The notes under the pieces are model-generated. The model was not told the DNA's origin, made no database searches, and was given only the letters and a program-made list of their open reading frames with translations. From assembly GCF_003443735.1 (NCBI RefSeq), contig NZ_CP031969.1, forward strand, positions 9,114,001 to 9,178,000: DNA of 64,000 nucleotides. The letters are read 5' to 3'. Below are positions 35,462 to 44,055 of this stretch, piece by piece. The position numbers were made by a program, and so were the translations under genes. This DNA comes from Streptomyces sp. CC0208 (GTDB lineage Bacteria; Actinomycetota; Actinomycetes; Streptomycetales; Streptomycetaceae). How positions within the stretch are numbered: position 1 is the stretch's first letter; every line of letters begins with the position of its first letter.

Positions 35462-35591
35462 GCCCCGGCACACGCGCAGCGAAGAGGGCTGGTCCAAGAC
35501 CGGCGGCTACTACCTAGCGGACGGGCTGCTGCCCGTCTTCACCGAGGCCTGGAACCGCATCAAGCAGGAGAAGGCAGGGAAGAACACATGA
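35462..35591 (+). pseudogene. C-terminal tail of an unrecognised protein
   Basis: One rightward frame reads EEGWSKTGGYYLADGLLPVF, then TEAWNRIKQEKAGKNT to a TGA at 35589-35591. An ATG overlapping the stop (ATGA) starts a second coding piece that is cut after about 10 codons by a transposase fragment. Not assignable to a family. Confidence 0.4.
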
Positions 35592-35614
35592 CCGCAGCCC
35601 CAGCACCGCGAACA

Positions 35615-35828
35615 CCAGCTGATGGCTGGCGCCGGCACCCGCGGCGCGCTTCCTGGCCCCGCCCCGCGTCGCATGGCGACGACCCTCGATCCCGGCCTGC
35701 CAAGGCTCGGCCAACTCTTCGACCAGGCACGCAAGATGAGATTGAGAGAGCCCCGTAAACAGCCGATGTGACAGTACTGCCCGATTGACCATGATCGCCA
35801 CAGCGGGATCATGCCATCCACCTGGCAC
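35615..35828 (-). pseudogene. N-terminal fragment of an IS5-like transposase
   Basis: Leftward frame: MVNRAVLSHRLFTGLSQSHL, then CLVEELAEPWQAG and ASHQLVFA, the usual N-terminal DNA-binding start of a Streptomyces transposase family. It stops at VFA near 35615, before the helix-turn-helix and DDE parts. Confidence 0.6.
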
Positions 35829-35924
35829 GACACCTCACCCGTTGTCACGCACCAACTCGTTAGGCATCGGGCTCCCCGTTCCGTCGCAGTGCGGTCGCAC
35901 AGACCCACGCGGGCAAGAGGCCCC

Positions 35925-36216
35925 TTCCGCTCGGCGGAGGACCTGGACCCGCGCATCCTCGACCGCCTGCGCGAGATGGCCCTGCACACCATCGCCAAGC
36001 ACACCCCGGGGGAGCGGAACTGGCATGTGCCGATGACGGATACCTGGGCCCGGGTGCCCGAGATCGACGTCCCGGTGCTCACCGTCAACGGCACGCTGGA
36101 CTCGCCGGACCTGCTCGCCGACGCCGAACGCTTCGCGAACACCGCGTGCAACGGCCGCTCGGTCCTGGTGGCGGGCACCTCGCACTTCCCCATCTTGGAG
36201 AAGCCCGTGACACCCC
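35925..36216 (+). pseudogene. Internal fragment of an alpha/beta hydrolase
   Basis: A rightward frame contains LDPRILDRLREMALHTIAKH, then EIDVPVLTVNGTLDSPDLLA and LVAGTSHFPILEKP: the late acid and His segments of an alpha/beta hydrolase of the peptidase or lactonase type. The nucleophile part is missing and the C-terminal helix is lost at an adjoining permease fragment. Confidence 0.6.
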
Positions 36217-36218
36217 GC

Positions 36219-36564
36219 CGACGCCGACCGCTTGTGCGAGTACCCGAAACAACACCGGCGACGAGGAAGGAGACGAGGACTGCGGGTCCCGCCGTACCGT
36301 CCGCCACTGTCCCGGACGGAGTGAAGGTGCCCGCACCGATGATGCCGCCTACGCCGATTGCGGTCGGCGGCCACAGCCCGAGCGACCGTTCCAGGCCGTG
36401 GCCGCGCCGGATTCCGTCTCCGCGCCGCCCTCGATCGGTTTGCGGCGGAGAATCCCCTCGCCCATCCGGAACCGTGCCATGCGCCTCACCTCTTCGCGTT
36501 CGGCAAAGGGGTGACGGCAGATCATGGCGACCCCGAGACGCCCGGGACGGAAGGCGCCGCGCAA
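36219..36564 (-). pseudogene. N-terminal fragment of an APC amino acid permease
   Basis: Leftward, MARFRMGEGILRRKPIEGGA is followed after a frameshift near 36400 by ERSLGLWPPTAIGVGGIIGA and GTFTPSGTVADGTAGPAVLV, the first two membrane segments of an APC permease. The rest is gone. Confidence 0.65.
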
Positions 36565-36582
36565 TACATGGCGGAAGCAAGT

Positions 36583-36604
36583 GAACTGAACGGCCGTTCA
36601 GTTC
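36583..36604. promoter_or_regulatory. Perfect 22-bp palindrome upstream of the ethylene-forming-enzyme gene
   Basis: Each half is GAACTGAACGG and the second half is its exact complement. It is centred about 67 bp before the start codon, where an operator would sit. Size and symmetry fit a TetR-type dimer. No TetR gene is adjacent, so a regulator elsewhere may bind it. Confidence 0.75.
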
Positions 36605-36660
36605 GTGGGTCGGAGTAGTTTGTCCCGCAACCACTGAGCGGAGTTCTCGGAGGTTCCAGA

Positions 36661-37722
36661 ATGACCACTGACCCACATGTCCCGGCGCCCTTGCGGACGT
36701 TCCGGCTGCCGACCGCCGTCGACGGCACGGATGCCGACCGGGCCCTCGGCCGAGCGCTCGTCGCCGCCTGGCAGTCCGACGGCATCTTCCAGGTCCACGC
36801 CACCCCCGCCCAACAGGAAGCCACCGAAAGGGCACTGGAGGCATCCCGGGCCTTCTGTCGCAGACCCCTCAAGGAGAAGGCAGGGTACGTCTCGGACCTC
36901 AGCTACAGCGGCTACGTGGCCTCCGGCGAGGAGGAGACGGCGGGGGAGCGGGACGGCTCGGAGATCTTCACGGTGTGCCCCGACATCCCGGCCGACGACC
37001 CCCGCGTCATCGACCAATGGCCCTGCCACGGCCCGGCACCCTGGCCCTCACCCGGCTACGCCCGCGCCATGAAGGGCTACATGACGGCCGTCGGCGAGTT
37101 GGGGCACCGCCTGCTCCGGCTCACGGCTCTCGGCCTCGGCCTGGACGACCCCGACCACTTCACCCGGCTCACCGCGGACGGCTGGCACCACATGCGGGTC
37201 CTGCGGTTCCCGCCCGCCGACGCGCGCTCCGAACGCGGCATAGGCGCCCACACCGACTACGGCTTGCTCGTCATCGCAGCGCAGGACGACGTCGGCGGCC
37301 TCTACGTCCGGCCACCCGTTCCCGGCGAGGAACGCGGCCGAAACTGGCTGCCCGGCGAGTCCATGGCCGGCCGTCACGAACACGAGGAGCCGTGGACCTA
37401 CGTCACCCCGGTCCCGGCCGTCCTCACCGTCTTCCCCGGCGACATCATGCAGTTCATGACCGGCGGCGCCCTCCTGTCGACCCCGCACAAGGTCCGCCTG
37501 GCCGACCGCGAGCGCTACACCCTCGCCTATTTCCACGAACCGGCCTTCAACGCGGTGGCCCGCCCGCTCGACACCGCGGACCCCACCGAGTACATCCACT
37601 ACGGCACCCACTTCACCCGGATGTTCATGCGCTGCTATCCGGAGCGCGTGACCACCGCCCGCATCGAGACGGAGGGCCGGCTGAAGGTGCTGGACCGGCT
37701 GCGCGAGGAGGCACTGACCTGA
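36661..37722 (+). CDS. efe: Ethylene-forming enzyme (2-oxoglutarate/Fe(II)-dependent dioxygenase)
   Basis: A 353-residue protein very similar along its whole length to the Pseudomonas syringae ethylene-forming enzyme as I remember it (DLSYSGYVASGEEETAGE, RDGWHHMRVLRFPP-type and HTDYGLLVIAAQDDVGGLYV-type blocks). EFE turns 2-oxoglutarate into ethylene and CO2 and also hydroxylates L-arginine. Fe(II) ligands are His197, Asp199 and His276; Arg285 (ADRER) should bind the 2-oxoglutarate carboxylate, and Arg179 in HHMRVLRF is kept. All positions are +8 relative to the P. syringae numbering. The ATG has GGAGG upstream. It is single-gene, surrounded by transposase and gene scraps, which points to acquisition by transfer. 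Confidence 0.93.
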   Translation: MTTDPHVPAPLRTFRLPTAVDGTDADRALGRALVAAWQSDGIFQVHATPAQQEATERALEASRAFCRRPLKEKAGYVSDLSYSGYVASGEEETAGERDGSEIFTVCPDIPADDPRVIDQWPCHGPAPWPSPGYARAMKGYMTAVGELGHRLLRLTALGLGLDDPDHFTRLTADGWHHMRVLRFPPADARSERGIGAHTDYGLLVIAAQDDVGGLYVRPPVPGEERGRNWLPGESMAGRHEHEEPWTYVTPVPAVLTVFPGDIMQFMTGGALLSTPHKVRLADRERYTLAYFHEPAFNAVARPLDTADPTEYIHYGTHFTRMFMRCYPERVTTARIETEGRLKVLDRLREEALT

Positions 37723-37934
37723 ACCGACCGACGTGCGCCCGACTCGGCAGGGCCGGCACCGGGCCGCGGCCCCGCCATGAGCCCGGCTACGGCACCACCG
37801 TCACCGGCCACCGCCCCGCCTTCACCAGACGCACGGCGACCGACGCGACGATCCGGTGCGGCGCCTTAAGACCGTGTCCTACGTGGTGAGGCCGACGGTG
37901 ACCCGGTATGGGGCGGGGTACTTGGAGTTGGATC
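37723..37934. other. Downstream of efe
   Basis: About 210 bp with no gene or clear terminator. The sequence from about 37870 may be the outer end of the IS remnant that follows. Confidence 0.35.
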
Positions 37935-38062
37935 GGGCCGGACGGACTGTATGACATTGCGAAGCCGCTGATCCCAGAGCAACGAACGCGGCCGCAGGGC
38001 GGCGGAACAGCCAACCCCCTGGTGAGACGCTGTTCGCGGCCATCGTCTATGCGTTGGTCAGC
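37935..38062 (+). pseudogene. N-terminal scrap of an IS5-family transposase
   Basis: A rightward frame reads DGLYDIAKPLIPEQRTRPQG, then after a shift ETLFAAIVYALVSG, the usual start of a Streptomyces IS5-type transposase. It stops at VSG and abuts a polymerase fragment on the opposite strand. Confidence 0.65.
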
Positions 38063-38064
38063 GG

Positions 38065-38270
38065 TCGGCGACGGCTTCGAGTGCGAGGGTTTGTCGTCGC
38101 CTGCCTCGAGGGTGAGCTGCCGGGTGGCCCGGGCGGCGGGCCGAAGGGCGTCAGCGCGCAAGGTGATGCTGTGGACCCGGGCGCGCTGGAGCCCGAGGGA
38201 GTCGTGCACCGCGTACGCGGTCCGGGCCAGGAGGAGCGCCGCCGTCACCGCACGGCTGTTGCTCGCCGCC
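38065..38270 (-). pseudogene. Fragment of a Y-family DNA polymerase (DinB-like)
   Basis: Leftward frame: ARTAYAVHDSLGLQRARVHS, then ITLRADALRPAARATRQLTL and EAGDDKPS. This resembles the little-finger domain of actinobacterial error-prone polymerases. Catalytic palm and fingers are absent. Confidence 0.5.
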
Positions 38271-38641
38271 GGCTTCGTGGAACCGGGGACGCACCGCATC
38301 GCGCTCGCCGAAGAGGCCGTCCGCACTGCCCGCGAGGCCGACGACCCAGCCACGATCCACGCCCTCGAGTACGTGCGATCCGACCGGCCGGAAGCCGGCC
38401 GGTCCCGTCCTCAGCGCCATGCCCGCTCACGAGCGGCACTCGTTGCCACCTGGGGGAAATCCCGCCCGGCACCCGGCCCACGAGCGGATCCCGGTCGACT
38501 GCCACGACCTCCGGACCGACGGTGCGGCACGTCGACGCTATCTCCGTGCCGAGCAGCCCTGCTCAGTGGACCAGGACTCTGCCGGCGCGCATCGGGTCCG
38601 TCTGTGTCGCTGCCTGCTCTGCCCCACCCTCGTTGCGGTCC
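38271..38641. other. No supportable gene
   Basis: About 370 bp of degenerate sequence between the polymerase scrap and the stress-protein gene. Confidence 0.35.
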
Positions 38642-39142
38642 CTACCTGTGATGCGGCGGCGGAGGGGGCGAGGGCGGGATGCCGGACAGGCCGGGGGCGT
38701 GCTCGGGCCACACCAGCAGCACAGGGCAGGGGGCATGGTCGACGACGAACCGACTGGTCGGGCCCAGGCTCTTCGGGCCCAAATGGCTGCGGTCACCGTC
38801 GCGGGCCACGATGAGCAGGCCGGCTCCTTGGGCCGCGGCGACCACTTCGCGCTCGACACGGCCGGTGCGCTCGATACGGGTACAGGGCCGGTCGAGACGG
38901 TCGGCCGCCTTCTGCAGCAGCTGCCGAGCGGAATCGGCGGCCAGATGCTCCATCTGGATGCCGGGATCGCGTTCGGCGCGGCCGCGGCCCAGGAGGCCGG
39001 CGAACGCGCCGTGCCCCACCCCCGCAACCTCTTGTCCGGTCACGTGCAGCAGCGCGATGTCGGCCTCCTCCGGTGCGTGCACGCGGGCGGCATCCACACA
39101 CGCCGGCCAGGTGCCCTCGGCGATCCAGACGACGATGGCCAT
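38642..39142 (-). CDS. Universal-stress-protein-like protein
   Basis: A 166-residue single-domain USP fold. It begins MAIVVWIAEGTWPACVDAAR, with ADIALLHVTG as the first strands, and the C-terminal half VEREVVAAAQGAGLLIVARD and SRFVVDHAPCPVLLVWPEH is typical. The ATP-binding G-2x-G-9x-G(S/T) motif is not clear, so it may be a non-nucleotide-binding type. The ATG at 39140-39142 follows GGGAGG. Intact and monocistronic. Role in stress response is by family only. Confidence 0.75.
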   Translation of the reverse strand: MAIVVWIAEGTWPACVDAARVHAPEEADIALLHVTGQEVAGVGHGAFAGLLGRGRAERDPGIQMEHLAADSARQLLQKAADRLDRPCTRIERTGRVEREVVAAAQGAGLLIVARDGDRSHLGPKSLGPTSRFVVDHAPCPVLLVWPEHAPGLSGIPPSPPPPPHHR

Positions 39143-39468
39143 ACGGATGATCCTCCCAGCCTCCCGCAATGACTTGCCCAACGTCCGATCATGCGCAGCA
39201 CGCCCAGACGGTCACCACCGAACAGGCCGTCGTGCGCCTGGCACGGTGCACAGACGCCCGGTGACCTCGCCCAGCTCCCCGTCAGTGTCGCCCTCGCGCA
39301 CGGTACGCCGCCATACCAGCGTCGCCGGGGATCCGGCGTAGGTGAGGTAGGGGTCGACGTTGAAGTCCAGCAGCACCGGGAGGAGCGCCCCAGGACAGAC
39401 CAGGGCGGTAAGCGGCGGGAATACCACGGCTGCAGCACGCGATCGAGGAGCGCAGTGCCCCTTCCGGC
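39143..39468. other. Degenerate stretch
   Basis: The complement of 39215-39420 carries a short protein-like piece (LLDFNVDPYLTYAGSPATLV, then WRRTVREGDTDGELGEVTG) with no start and no recognised family. Confidence 0.3.
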
Positions 39469-40140
39469 TTGAGCTGCAGAGCCCAGAGGTTTGTCGAAGT
39501 GGGCGGCATTCGTGTCCCGATGCAGGGCATCCGGCGCCACCGCGACGCCTGGGTCGGCCGCGGGATTCCCGCAGCGGAGATCGACCGCGCCATGGAATTT
39601 CAGGACCGCTGGGGCGGCCTTGCCCTGCCACCGGCTCCGTTCTACGAGGGCGGTCCGCGCATCCTGGGCGCCGACCATCCCGAGGGCTCGGCGACGAAGG
39701 GCTGGTCGTTCCCGGCCGGGAGCGGGCGGGTGTCCATGGCCTACGGATTCATGATCGGACCTGGAGGCGAGTTCGGGATTGATGCCAACTGCTGGACGCC
39801 CCTGCACGCCAACACGGACGGATGGGTGGAGTCCTTGGCGCTCGCTGCCCATGCCGGACGCTGGGCCAAGACCGTCACCAAGATCAGAGGCAAGGCCGTC
39901 GAGTCCCTGGATCTCGGCGGGTATGAGCCGGTACCTGAAGTGCGGGGCCTGCCCGACACGTGGTGGCGAGGCAAGGACTCGCTGATCGCCCTCTACCGCG
40001 GCGAAGCTGTTGGCCTTGACGCACCTCAATGCCTTGAGGCTCACGTCTACGGAGGCCTCGATGAGGGGGCCTCCACGGTGGCTAGCCGCTCGCCAGCCCC
40101 TCCGGATCTCCTTACAGCGCAGGGGCCGTGCAAGGTCTGA
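39469..40140 (+). CDS. Hypothetical protein, N-terminus uncertain
   Basis: The convincing part starts near residue 25: IPAAEIDRAMEFQDRWGGLA and then a beta-rich SMI1/SUKH-like looking region (EFGIDANCWTPLHANTDGWV) and WAKTVTKIRGKAVESLDLGG. SUKH proteins often act as immunity proteins, but the match is only in general pattern. The reading before about 39540 and after 40060 looks like neighbouring sequence, so the true ends are unclear and the gene may be truncated. Confidence 0.45.
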   Translation: MSCRAQRFVEVGGIRVPMQGIRRHRDAWVGRGIPAAEIDRAMEFQDRWGGLALPPAPFYEGGPRILGADHPEGSATKGWSFPAGSGRVSMAYGFMIGPGGEFGIDANCWTPLHANTDGWVESLALAAHAGRWAKTVTKIRGKAVESLDLGGYEPVPEVRGLPDTWWRGKDSLIALYRGEAVGLDAPQCLEAHVYGGLDEGASTVASRSPAPPDLLTAQGPCKV

Positions 40141-40309
40141 AGAAGTGGCTTGTTCCCAGGTCGGATGTCAACCACGATCACCTCATGACGACCAGAAAGG
40201 GCCGTGCCGTCTAGGCGCCCCGCTCCGCTCTCCACCGCTCGCGCACCGCCGTCGCCGCACCGCAGTGCCCGATGGCCGTGACCGACCGCCCACTCAGGAG
40301 AGCCAACCC

Positions 40310-40570
40310 GTGCAGCAGACCGCCCTCGTTCCCTACGCCCACCTCCCTCAAGCGCACCATGACCGCCACGTCCTGACCAGTACCGTCGACATTTGCGGCG
40401 CCGCCCACTGGCTGCTTGCCGAACGCGCTCCGCAACCCGGCGGCGATGTCCTGCCCTTTGACGCGCTAGTCGTTTCCGTCGATTTGGGCGGCAACGTCGA
40501 ACTCACCGAACTAAGCGCCGTGCGTGCCGGCTGGCCGCACCTGGACCGCCGGATGCGGCCGTGCCGGGTT
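40310..40570 (+). pseudogene. N-terminal part of a hypothetical protein
   Basis: The GTG at 40310 with AGGAGAG upstream begins QQTALVPYAHLPQAHHDRHV and continues through PFDALVVSVDLGGNVELTEL to WPHLDRRM. After about 40570 the frame enters sequence that codes leftward for another protein, so the gene appears cut. No family recognised. Confidence 0.45.
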
Positions 40571-40740
40571 TTCCGTCGCCAGATCGGCACCAACTGCCGG
40601 TGCAGAGCGCGTGCTTCGGCCCGGAGTGCCCCCAGTGCGGTGGCCGGCAGCTGCCGGTGTGACAGCAGGGGGTCGCGCCAGGTGCCGATCAGGGCGGTGG
40701 AGATGGCTTCGTTCCACCGGGAGCTTCACGGCAGCACCAG
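40556..40740 (-). pseudogene. Fragment of an unrecognised leftward protein
   Basis: The leftward frame SRWNEAISTALIGTWRDPLL, then LPATALGALRAEARALHRQL and VPIWRRKTRHGR is coherent and GC3-biased but lacks start and end; it meets the rightward fragment at about 40560. This is another join of two broken genes. Confidence 0.4.
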
Positions 40741-40824
40741 TTCCCGGGCGGCCAGCCGCGTGAGTGAGCCCGCGGTAGGCCGGATGATGCTCCTGCGGCA
40801 GATCGTCGCCGGACGACGCCTCTG

Positions 40825-41316
40825 TCACCCCCTGGTGGGGGCCGCGGACGGCTCGGCCGGGTCCCGGGTGGCCGACGTGGCGGACGAGCGGGACGCGGCG
40901 GGGCGGGAGGGGGACGAGTACGAGGGGACGGCACGGGTGGCGGGCTCGGTGGGCCGGGCGGTCTCCGACGGGCTGCCGCTGGGTTCCCGTGCGGTGGGAA
41001 GCGGGCGCGGGGTGGTGGTGGGTGACGCGGACCGCTCGGGCACGGGGATGGTCGCCGAGGGCGGAGCCATGGGGATCGTCGGGGAGCGATGGGTACCGGA
41101 GGCGGACGGCCGCAGGGGCAGGACGACGAGCGCGGCGACACCGACGGTCAGGGCGGCTCCGGCGGCGGCGCGCAGCACCTTGCGGCGGGCTGCACCGCGG
41201 CGGATCGCCTCGTAGCGGCCCGGAGGTGCGCCGAGGTAGTCGGAGGGGGGCCGCAGGAGGACGGTGAGCGGGTCGTCGGGGTCGCGGTCCGGGCCCTCTT
41301 CAGCGTGTGTGATCAA
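40825..41316 (-). CDS. Single-pass membrane protein coupled to the ECF sigma factor
   Basis: About 163 residues from a TTG start that overlaps the end of the sigma gene. A 45-residue cytoplasmic part (PSDYLGAPPGRYEAIRRGAA) leads to one membrane segment (VLRAAAGAALTVGVAALVVL) and a long Ser/Pro/Thr-rich extracytoplasmic tail. Position and topology fit an anti-sigma-like partner, but no zinc HxxxCxxC anti-sigma motif is visible, so it could instead be a sigma-associated membrane protein. Confidence 0.65.
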   Translation of the reverse strand: MITHAEEGPDRDPDDPLTVLLRPPSDYLGAPPGRYEAIRRGAARRKVLRAAAGAALTVGVAALVVLPLRPSASGTHRSPTIPMAPPSATIPVPERSASPTTTPRPLPTAREPSGSPSETARPTEPATRAVPSYSSPSRPAASRSSATSATRDPAEPSAAPTRG

Positions 41317-41818
41317 AGCTTCTCCCCAGGTGGGCGCGGAGCAGTTCACGGGCCGCGTGGAGGTCGGCCTTGACGGTGCCCTCCTTTCGTCCGGTCAGCA
41401 TGGACACCTCCCGGATCGGCATGTCGGCGTAGTAGTGGAGCAGGATCGGCACCCGAAGCCGTTCGGGCAGGGACTGCACGAGCAACCGGACTGAGGGATC
41501 CGCCTGTTCGGAGGTCGGGCCGATCGCGGACTCGGTGGTGGCCCGGCGTAACGCCTTGCGCTCGCGCTCCAGTTTGCGCCAGTGGTCCCGGACCAGGTTG
41601 GCCGCGGTGACATAGAGGAAGCCGCGCGGTTCGTCCACGGCCGTCCAGCGGGCCCACAGCCGGGTGAACGCCTCCGAGGCGATCTCATGGGCCGTCCCGT
41701 CGTCGTCGACGAGCCGGCGGCACCAGCCGGCGAGACGTGGGTAGAGGGCGGCGAACAGCTCGGACGCTTCCTTCTCGCGGGACCGTTTCAACGTTCTCCA
41801 TAGGGTGGTGGCGTTCAC
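41300..41818 (-). CDS. ECF-type RNA polymerase sigma factor
   Basis: A 172-residue group IV sigma factor. Region 2 is about residues 20-90 (ELFAALYPRLAGWCRRLVDD, with FTRLWARWTAVDEPRGFLY), and region 4 is RVPILLHYYADMPIREVSML followed by RKEGTVKADLHAARELL. GTG start at 41816-41818 with no strong ribosome site. Its end overlaps the membrane-protein gene downstream. Targets unknown; the adjacent sortase operon on the same strand is a possible one. Confidence 0.88.
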   Translation of the reverse strand: MNATTLWRTLKRSREKEASELFAALYPRLAGWCRRLVDDDGTAHEIASEAFTRLWARWTAVDEPRGFLYVTAANLVRDHWRKLERERKALRRATTESAIGPTSEQADPSVRLLVQSLPERLRVPILLHYYADMPIREVSMLTGRKEGTVKADLHAARELLRAHLGRSFDHTR

Positions 41819-41875
41819 GGAGCAAGACCCCGGGCCGGCAGACGGGGTTCCCGCCGGCCCGGGGCGCGGACGCCG

Positions 41876-42550
41876 TCAGGGGCTCGCGGAGCGCAGCACC
41901 GCGAAGACGATCACGTTGTCGAGGTAGCCGTCGCCGGTCCGGGCTCCGCCACAGGTGATGAGCCGCAACTCCGGCCGGTCCACGTCGCCGTAGACCTCCT
42001 TGGTGGGGAAGTCGGCCTTGGCGACCGTGCGCACCTCGGTGACGGCGAACACAGTGGATGTGCCGTCCTGAAGACGGGCCACGATCTCGTCGCCCTTGCG
42101 CAGGTCCGCGAGGTGCCGGAAGACGCCGTCGCCGTAGGAGCCGACCGTGACATGACCGAGGATCACCGACGGTCCCTTCTGCCCTGGGGTCGGCGAGTGC
42201 TCGTACCAGCCCGCCCGGTCGTGCGCGGCGATCGGCGGCACCTGCACGCTGCCGTCTTTCGCGAGGCCGAGCCGGATGAGCGGCGTGTCGACGCCGATGG
42301 CCCGCACGCGCAGCGAGAGGGGCACCGAACGTCCCACCGTGGTGACGGACTTGGCGGCGGGCGAACCACTGACGGAACTACCGCCCGTGCCCGCCCGACC
42401 CGTGTCCGCCCCACCCGAGCCGCCGGGCCCACCACAGGCCACCGCCACAAGGGTCAGGGCAGCGACGAGAAGGGCACGTACGGCTACGGCGGCCGGGAGG
42501 AGACAGGTCCGCCCGGCCGGCACCCCGGTGCCGGGCCTGTCGGTGGTCAC
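41876..42550 (-). CDS. Class F sortase
   Basis: A 224-residue membrane-anchored sortase. One N-terminal hydrophobic segment (VRALLVAALTLVAVA), a Gly/Ser linker, then the sortase barrel with catalytic His133 (ILGHVTV), Cys200 (LRLITCGG) and Arg204. Class F enzymes are the actinobacterial single-gene sortases that attach surface proteins to the cell wall. Its GTG overlaps the stop of the preceding surface-protein gene (GTGA), so enzyme and substrate are probably made together. Confidence 0.88.
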   Translation of the reverse strand: MTTDRPGTGVPAGRTCLLPAAVAVRALLVAALTLVAVACGGPGGSGGADTGRAGTGGSSVSGSPAAKSVTTVGRSVPLSLRVRAIGVDTPLIRLGLAKDGSVQVPPIAAHDRAGWYEHSPTPGQKGPSVILGHVTVGSYGDGVFRHLADLRKGDEIVARLQDGTSTVFAVTEVRTVAKADFPTKEVYGDVDRPELRLITCGGARTGDGYLDNVIVFAVLRSASP

Positions 42551-42909
42551 GCCTCGTTCGCGCGCCGGCGGCGGAGCAGCAGGACCGTGCCACCGCCCAG
42601 GACGACAACCGCGGCGGCGCCCCCGCCGATCAGGGCGCCGTGGGAGGAGCCCGAGGAGGTCGGGACCTCACCGGTGTCCGGGGCGCCGCTGGGGACGACG
42701 CGGACCTGACCCTCCGAGGGAGCCGCGCTCGGAGCCCGGGTCGGCTCGGCGCTCTCGCTCGGGGCTCGGGTCGGCGCGGTGGTCGCGCTCGGCGCCGCGG
42801 AGGGGGCTGTGCTCGGGGAAGCGGACGTCCCGTCGGCGAATGCGGGCATCGCGCCCGCCATGACGGCTGCGCACGCGAGGGCCAGGGCACTGAGGCCGGT
42901 TCGACGCAT
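42547..42909 (-). CDS. Small cell-surface protein, probable sortase substrate
   Basis: A 120-residue protein: signal peptide (LSALALACAAVMAGAMPAFA), an Ala/Pro/Ser/Thr-rich stalk with repeats of APTRAPSES type, then GAPDTGEVP, a hydrophobic segment (LIGGGAAAVVVLGGGTVLLL) and a basic tail RRRRANEA. This is the layout of a sortase sorting signal, with APDTG standing where LPxTG would be. Coupled to the class F sortase. Confidence 0.78.
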   Translation of the reverse strand: MRRTGLSALALACAAVMAGAMPAFADGTSASPSTAPSAAPSATTAPTRAPSESAEPTRAPSAAPSEGQVRVVPSGAPDTGEVPTSSGSSHGALIGGGAAAVVVLGGGTVLLLRRRRANEA

Positions 42910-43238
42910 GGATCGCTCTCTCTTTCATCGGTCGACCCACCGGCGGGACCGGCGGTGGGTGGCATGGATCGAGCGGAGAGACGAACGGGACGGGAGACGG
43001 GTTGCAAAGAGAAGGCAAAGCCACGCGGGCCCGAGCGCATCGATGCGCCGCGACGCGCACTGCCGCACTGTGCGATCGCCATTCGGCATGTCGTTGGCCT
43101 GCCGTCGGCCTTCAGCCCAGTGCACGGACGCTCGCCGCTCTCATTCATGACGAGCCGAGTCGAAGTTGAGCAGCCCGGGCCCCGCGTGACGGAAGAAGTG
43201 AGCTTGCTCCGCTTTGACGGACATCATTGGTGCGGTGG
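42910..43238. other. Intergenic region upstream of the sortase operon
   Basis: About 330 bp holding the sortase operon promoter (not clearly identifiable) and, near 43180-43238, the probable outer end of the IS3 remnant. Confidence 0.4.
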
Positions 43239-43858
43239 TCAGGATGCGAGTGCGGTCTCGTATTCGACGGGACTGCGGTAGCCGAGGCTGCTGTGCAGTC
43301 GGTGCAAGTTGTACCAGCCCTCGACGAAGTCGAAGATCGCGGTGCGGGCCGCAGCCAGGCTGGGCCAGGTTCTCGTGTCGAGCAACTCCCGTTTGATGGT
43401 GGCGAAGAACGACTCGGCGAGCGCGTTGTCCCAGCACTGTCCGGTGCGTCCGACGGGCAGATGGACGCCGAACTCCGTTGCCAGGGTGGGGAATTGCTGA
43501 CTGGTGTATTGACAGCCACGATCCGAGTGAAAGATCACCGGCCGGGTGGGACGACGCTGTCGGCAGGCCGCCGTGAGGGCATCGGCGACCAGATCGGCCC
43601 GCAGGTGATCGGCCGTCGCCCAGCCGATTACCCGGCGGCAAGCGATGTCGATGACCGTGGCCAGATAAAGCCAGCCCTCCTCGGTCGGGACGTAGGTGAT
43701 GTCGCCGCACCAGCGGGTGTCGACGCCGTCCGGGTCGGGATCGAACTGCCGCAGGACGAGGTCGGGCCGGGAGGCGGCGTGAGGGTCGGGGACGGTGGTC
43801 AGGTGCCGTCGCCTGCGGTGGCGGCCCTCCAGACCCGCCGCCTCCAACCGTCTGCCAT
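43239..43858 (-). pseudogene. IS3-family transposase OrfB, truncated N-terminus
   Basis: About 200 codons of an IS3 OrfB integrase. The DDE residues are all present: Asp in CGDITYVPTEEGWLY, Asp in IFHSDRGCQYTSQ and Glu in CWDNALAESFFATIKRE. The N-terminal HTH_21 region and OrfA are missing; upstream of about 43855 the DNA belongs to another gene. Cannot transpose on its own. Confidence 0.85.
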
Positions 43859-44037
43859 GCCATGTTGCGCCCTCCGGACAACCGCGGCAGGCTGCGCAGT
43901 TCGGGGCGTGAAACCCGAGGGGTGGACTGCATGATCTCCACCAGACGCGCGGCAGTGGCCCGCAGCGCGGCCAGCTCTTCCGGAGTCGAGATCAGAACAG
44001 CGGCACTGGCACTCTGCTCGTCCCACGCCGGGGTCAT
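43859..44037 (-). pseudogene. Hypothetical gene interrupted by the IS3 remnant
   Basis: Leftward from an ATG at 44035-44037: MTPAWDEQSASAAVLISTPE, then ELAALRATAARLVEIM and a basic stretch. It runs straight into the IS3 sequence after about 55 codons. It starts 18 bp after the previous gene's stop, so the two formed an operon. Not recognised. Confidence 0.4.
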
Positions 44038-44055
44038 GTCGGACCGAAGCGCGAT

